A stretch of 25,164 nucleotides of DNA from Rhizophagus prolifer (lineage: Eukaryota > Glomeromycota > Glomeromycetes > Glomerales > Glomeraceae), in contig NQWY01024725.1 in NCBI GenBank assembly GCA_019425655.1, forward strand, positions 1-25,164, in the 5' to 3' direction. How positions within the stretch are numbered: position 1 is the first letter of the stretch; every line of letters starts with the position of its first letter. A model generated the notes under the pieces. It saw nothing but the letters and a program-made list of their open reading frames with translations. It ran no database searches and was not told where the DNA came from. Of the stretch, positions 20,835 to 25,164 are shown piece after piece. Made by a program: the position numbers and the translations under genes.

Positions 20835-21475
20835 GCCGATCAATAACGATAATATAGTCTTGCGACTGTCTTGTGCGTACGAGTGCGTATGAATCTTCGG
20901 AAAAAAATGAAATAGGTGGTCCATTATTTTTACAAATATCTGTAAAGCATACTTTGAGGTGAAATTTCGTTATAAAAAAGATCAACAGCAATCTATCCCA
21001 ATTTTATCAATAGATCTAAGGAGAGCATGCATTTCTTTCTAAATAAAGGCAGCTGAACCAGCCCCATTTTGTCGGGTCGTGGTAAACTGGCTTCCAACAA
21101 CCACTCCTGAAATACACAATTAGAGGATGCAGTGATTGATCTAGATGCAGGGATTATTGGCTTTCTCGCATATATGATAAAATTCAGAGCAAACATGACC
21201 AAAATTATCATATTATTTTGTTGCCCAAGTTTATGATTATGCTGGAATCGTTCTAAGGCTGTACGGATAATGCTAACATGGTTGCACTTTCGACTCTGCC
21301 AATATCTTCTACATAAGATTCGTGACTCGTGAGCAACCATAGTGTCGGATAATTTTATGTACTGAGGAGTATACCAGTAAGATTTGTGGGTACTGTGGCT
21401 ATATCCATCAAAAATTGGGTAGTTCCAATGTATTTTGTTGCCCCAGTTGTTCAACTGAGCTTGATCGGGATGTCA

Positions 21476-21806
21476 AAAAAACGTTTATGGGACCTACCCC
21501 CTGGGATCTTGATCCTTGCAGATTATTAAATCTGGGAAAATATGAAATTACGCTCACGAAAATTATTGGGTGAAAATTACGAGAGAATTTATCACAATTT
21601 TATTGAGAGGTCTTATATATCTATTAGTTTTAGTATCAGTCCATAATTTATATTTTTTTTTTAATATTCTAAGTAGAAGAATTATAAATGCTGTTTATGT
21701 TTATAGGGTGAGAAATCATTTCATCAAGAGTCTAATTAAAAAATTTTTTTTTTTTCGTTTTAGAAAATCTCATTTTAATAAATAAATATGTATCATTTAA
21801 ATAATT
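21476..21806. other. AT-rich stretch downstream of the Fanzor remnant and trehalose phosphorylase
   Basis: It contains a 71-codon plus frame (21,570-21,785) of Ile/Leu/Phe/Arg-rich text typical of random AT-rich DNA, and long T runs. It should hold the poly(A) region of the trehalose phosphorylase gene. No feature is supported. Confidence 0.5.
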
Positions 21807-24461
21807 TCAATTAATTACCTTTTTTTCAATTTCTGAATCATTCGTAAAATCGGTTTGTTGATTCATCACCTCTTTATAATTAAATTGTTCTGCCCAAAGT
21901 TCTTTAACCCATTTTTTATTTCCATAAGATACCCGTTCACCGATTTCAATATCTTCACCCATCTCTTTACGTCTTTCTTTAGCGAACTGGTTAATTAAAT
22001 ATAACCAATTAAGAGTTTGGAATACGGTAAAGTACTGTTCATTTAAAGTCTCTACTGCTTTCTTTGACATTCTCTGATAAAGTTCTTGGTCATTAAACAA
22101 AGTAAACAAATAATCTGCTACTTGTTCAGTATCCCCAATATCTGCCAAGAAACCTGTTTCTCCATGTTTAATTTGAAGCGGTATTCCCCCTATAGAAATT
22201 TACGTTTACATCAATCCAAAAAAATTATAAATAAACAAATAAAATCACCATACCTGCTTTGAACGCTATAACAGGAACTCCCTTTGCTAAAGCTTCTGTA
22301 ACTTTAATTTCAAATCCCTCCCTCGTACTTAATTGTAATGCTACATGGGCACATCTTAAAATAGTGTTGAATATTTGATCACAAGGGGGAAGACGTACAA
22401 TTGAAACAATATTTATGATGTCTGCATATTCAGGCCGTGCCAACAACTCATAAGTCTGTTCATAAATTAGAGTTCCATCTGGGTCATCAATACTTCCAGC
22501 TCCACAAATTATTAATGAAGGAATTTTTTCTTGAGTCCAACCAGCATCTTTAAGCTTATCGTGGAGAAGCTTAAAGGAATGGACCAGAAGAGGAATACCT
22601 GTAATTTTAAAAAAAAATTATTAAATGTTTCCCTGTTGATCTTGTATAATAAATAGTAGATTAAGTAGTTACCTTTGCTAGGATCAAATCTAGCCACTTG
22701 AGCAATATATGGTCGATGAAAATCAATTTCAACACCACATTGATCTATTGATAATCTATTATAAACCAATTTATAATAAGATAAATCGGACATGCTCAAT
22801 TCTTTGTTTAAACCATCTAATGGATCTGTACAAGCAGGAAGAAGAACCACTTTTTCCACAGGAACGCTATCCGGAACGAAATTATGTATAGGATGAGATA
22901 CAAACAGATCTGCTTGGGAAATAAAGCTCCAAAGGAAATTCCATGTTTCAGCTTGTGGTCCGGTCGAATTCTGCCGGATCAAATCAGCACATACTAAAAA
23001 GATCCTCGTTGCAAAAAACGCGTTTCCCTATGACTTTATACCTGACTCTCTTTGTAACTTACTTTCAATATGACTTCTGTATATAATCTTGCATGTTGGA
23101 TTGAGTCTTTTGATATGAGGAATAATACCACAAACTAAATGTGATAACAAATGTTAAGGTTATTAACACATAAGCTGAGAAAACTCCAATATATATATAT
23201 ATCTACCTTGTGGATCATCAATTATTATCACATCACTATTTTTAATTGGGCCCGCATCATCTTTCCAGAAACGTTCAACATTATCGTTCGACCAATTAAT
23301 AAATACTTGTTTGTCATTTTCAGTCAAGCGAACATCTGGAGGTGCTACGCCCTATTAAAAAATAAGCAAGTATTTTATCATTTCAGTTAATTGGATCTTA
23401 CTTTGATTTTTTTTTTGATAAGACCAGGGTACTGTATGCAACGTTATACGGTAAATATTTTGCCAATCGATGCATAATAGACAATAATTTCTAAGAATTT
23501 TGACTTACTTGTAACACATTATGGAATTTTCTTTTTGTTATATCAAATACCTCAGGTTTTGGTTTAGCAACAAACCAATGGACATCGATTTCCATAAGTT
23601 TGCATAAACGAATAAGCGCATGACGCATAAGAGCAACTAAAATTTTACAAGATTCGAGTCATTTTGTGTTTATAAAAGTCATCATATTTTATACGATCAA
23701 TATTTAGATATTTACCTCCACCTCCTTGAGGTGTGGCATTGAAGAATGAAGCCCTTATATTTCTATTTTTAATTTCATTAGCAATACTAGTGAACACTTT
23801 CCAAGTTGCCGGATGTACAGTTTTTTCATAATGCGTTAAATCGACCAACTTTATCATTCCATTTAGATCAACTTCAACTTCATGTCTGTACCCAACAGAT
23901 ATTCTTGGAATCGATCCAGGAATTTGTGGGCTAATCCTTGGCAAATAAAAATCAAAAGAAATTAATATATTACTTACTATCTGAAATTTAATAAATTATG
24001 TTCATATACCATACGACAGTTTTCCTCACAGCCGAACTAGCGCGTTCATCGACAGTTTTACCTTTTGTCTTAATAACAAAAGGCAAAGCATCAAACTCTA
24101 ACCAAAGTCTAGAAGCAAGACTTGGCGAAGTAAATAGAAGACTCTTCATATCTTCTCCATTTTTTAAATGCGCACCAAGACCAATTGCGTGTATTTTGTA
24201 ATTTTGTGCTCTGGAATATAACGAAATATTCTCGAGGATCGTCTGTATAACTTTCTCAACACGATCCTCAATTTTAGAGATATTGGATACGTCGACAGTG
24301 GAGATTTCAAAATCAATGGCATAACAACCGTCGTGGGTACAAATAGCGTATTCAATTTTGTCATTATCGCCAAAGTCTATTTCTAAACCTAAATAAACTG
24401 CCTGTGGAACCGCTGATATGCTAGTTTTACGATGAGTTGTTAAAGGCAAACGAACTGACAT
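21807..24461 (-). CDS. ccg-9: Trehalose phosphorylase, fungal retaining type (GT4, CCG-9-like)
   Basis: Reversible phosphorolysis of trehalose to glucose 1-phosphate and glucose; cytosolic, 688 residues. Exons 5'->3': 24461-24010, 23936-23716, 23636-23509, 23351-23207, 23134-23063, 22993-22673, 22598-22254, 22189-21807; all phases agree. The fungal-specific N-terminal domain (MSVRLPLTTHRKT, AVYLGLEIDFGDND) is followed by ISVGYRHEVEVDLNGMIKLV, FFNATPQGGGGVALMRHALI, DVHWFVAKPKPEVFDITKRK, DVIIIDDPQVCGIIPHIKR and IIYRSHIE. The GT4 half follows: RPYIAQVARFDPSKGIPLLV, LIICGAGSIDDPDGT, and the E-x7-E motif in REGFEIKVTEALAKGVPVIA (Glu at about 540 and 548), then GIPLQIKHGETGFLADIGD. Length is near the family's roughly 700-730. 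A GTAATT lies just before the stop (EKK|VIN), so an alternative last exon is possible. Neurospora ccg-9 is clock-controlled; regulation here is unknown. Confidence 0.93.
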
Positions 24462-25164
24462 TGGGAATGACTAAGTTATCGATGGGTGACAAAGGAATTT
24501 GGAGGAGATTCTTAAGTAATTTACTAATTAATCAATTTTTTTTTTGAATTGATATTTAGTGAAAGAATATTTCCTTTTTATAGTTTTTTATGTGGCTTTT
24601 GACATAATGTAACTTTCTTAGTTTAAACTGCATTTTGCAAATAATAAATTTTTTCAATATACAAAAAAAATGGCCTGATTATGGGTCTGAAAATTTATCC
24701 GCAATAAATATGACCACCGGTGTGACAACTCTACACGGTGTGATCAGACTTGCCGCCCAAACCAAAAAAGGAAAATTGTAACTTGGACGGCAAGCCTTGG
24801 TGTGATAGCAAATGCAAACTCTTGCCTTATTTCGGTTAAAAATTCCGAAAATTACGTAAAATTGATGAGACCTGATTTAAAAAAAAATCGAAAAATACTG
24901 TAAGAATTGGATGCGTCTGACGAACTGTTGCAATCCTGCCGAAAATCAGCCATATATGTATTAAATATTTGAAATATCATACGTTCATGGCTCACGCCAA
25001 TAAACTTCAAAAGATAATTTATTTGAATATTTTGATTTCAAAAGCCTGATAAAATATGTTCATTATATATTCTTTCTGAATACTTAACAAGATTAGATTG
25101 AACTTTTACCAATTCATTAAGTTGAATATTCAAGATAACGTGAATATATGAAAAAACAACTGCG
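24462..25164. other. 703-bp non-coding region upstream of trehalose phosphorylase
   Basis: Holds the trehalose phosphorylase promoter. No frame is supported. The part from about 24,670 to 24,960 is less AT-rich than its surroundings and carries a hairpin plus three GGTGTGA copies (24,719, 24,737 and 24,799), so it looks like an inserted repeat. The last 200 bp show nothing. Confidence 0.45.
24749..24794. repeat. Hairpin repeat: 12-bp stem, 22-nt loop
   Basis: CTTGCCGCCCAA (24,749-24,760) pairs with TTGGACGGCAAG (24,783-24,794) with one mismatch. The GC-rich stem stands out in this AT-rich sequence. It may be a small DNA element or a structured RNA region upstream of the trehalose phosphorylase start. 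Confidence 0.65.

Larger units (their letters stand above)
20300..20980. repeat. Sequence interrupting the Fanzor remnant, with nested inverted repeats
   Basis: Non-coding. It contains CTTATCCTAA (20,509-20,518) and its perfect inverse TTAGGATAAG (20,705-20,714). It also has a TIR-like text at 20,694-20,704 whose inverse starts CAGGGTGTACG, and outer similar ends (TTACAC...TATCCTA near 20,498 and its inverse ending near 20,772). It looks like one or more small DNA elements. Ends and family are not fixed. Confidence 0.4.
19840..21475 (+). pseudogene. Broken Fanzor (eukaryotic TnpB) gene with interrupting sequence
   Basis: Remnant of an RNA-guided OMEGA-type nuclease carried by a DNA transposon. 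The N-terminal part at about 19,895-20,230 reads, in pieces, as the TnpB/Fanzor start (SEQLKLRKC, TYNRCLTAVKKRIKQTKK, LLAKCLNAKNFKNTEFKW, CDEAMNDLLTAI). The C-terminal part at about 21,160-21,475 shows IILLPKF, IMLTWLHFR, then CTEEYTSKICGYCG and FCCPSCSTELDRDV. These are the zinc ribbon (two CxxC pairs) and the last RuvC acidic residue in their usual order. The RuvC-I block (family: LDPGVRT) is not visible. The middle, about 20,300-20,980, does not look like Fanzor. Several stops and frame changes are present in both parts, so it is dead. No guide-RNA-like end could be identified. Confidence 0.65.

Noticed and set aside
20993-21454. Minus-strand frame of 153 codons
   Set aside because: Antisense to the Fanzor C-terminal remnant, where the plus strand shows the zinc ribbon.
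21570-21785. Hydrophobic 71-codon plus frame
   Set aside because: Composition is what random AT-rich DNA gives; no start context, no relatives recognised.
1-25164. tRNA, rRNA, CRISPR arrays, retroelements
   Set aside because: None seen on either strand: no tRNA A/B box pair in order, no regular direct-repeat array, no reverse transcriptase or LTR-like ends.

Overview
The window is a piece of AT-rich eukaryotic nuclear DNA with dense, multi-exon genes. It most likely comes from an arbuscular mycorrhizal fungus (Glomeromycotina, Rhizophagus-like). The reasons are very high AT content, compact GT-AG introns of about 65-90 nt, a fungal-type trehalose phosphorylase, and a decayed Fanzor (eukaryotic TnpB) of a kind I associate with these genomes. 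Species assignment is inference. All exon models were built by hand from splice signals, reading phase and family conservation; none was checked against RNA.

Layout. (1) 1-11,090, minus: a giant WDFY3/ALFY-type BEACH gene with 37 exons visible; it runs off the left edge inside the BEACH domain. (2) 11,784-14,534, plus: a MYSM1-like SANT + JAMM/MPN deubiquitinase, divergent from the BEACH gene. (3) 14,632-15,841, minus: an RNF5/RNF185-type RING E3 ligase, convergent with MYSM1. (4) 16,029-16,996, plus: a METTL23-like methyltransferase, divergent from the RING gene across only 187 bp. (5) 17,256-18,762, minus: a PEHE-domain (MSL1/KANSL1-like) protein, convergent with METTL23. (6) 18.8-21.8 kb: a repeat island with a fold-back MITE, a broken Fanzor interrupted by other sequence, and strong palindromes. 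(7) 21,807-24,461, minus: trehalose phosphorylase (GT4). (8) 24,462-25,164: non-coding, with one hairpin repeat.

How the genes relate. Genes 2, 4 and 5 are each predicted chromatin factors (H2A deubiquitinase, histone-arginine methyltransferase, acetyltransferase-complex scaffold) within 7 kb. The BEACH and RING genes point to selective autophagy/membrane traffic and ER-associated ubiquitination. Trehalose phosphorylase fits trehalose storage and use. Nothing shows co-regulation beyond the short divergent promoters.

Most unusual signal. Besides the normal intron class there is a class of very short candidate introns: 15, 19, 28, 28, 32, 32 and 36 nt. Several are demanded by family alignment; removing the 28-nt one in METTL23 and the 15-nt one in the BEACH gene restores conserved residue spacing exactly. 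Two other places show a one-base phase conflict, next to short homopolymers, and look more like sequence errors.
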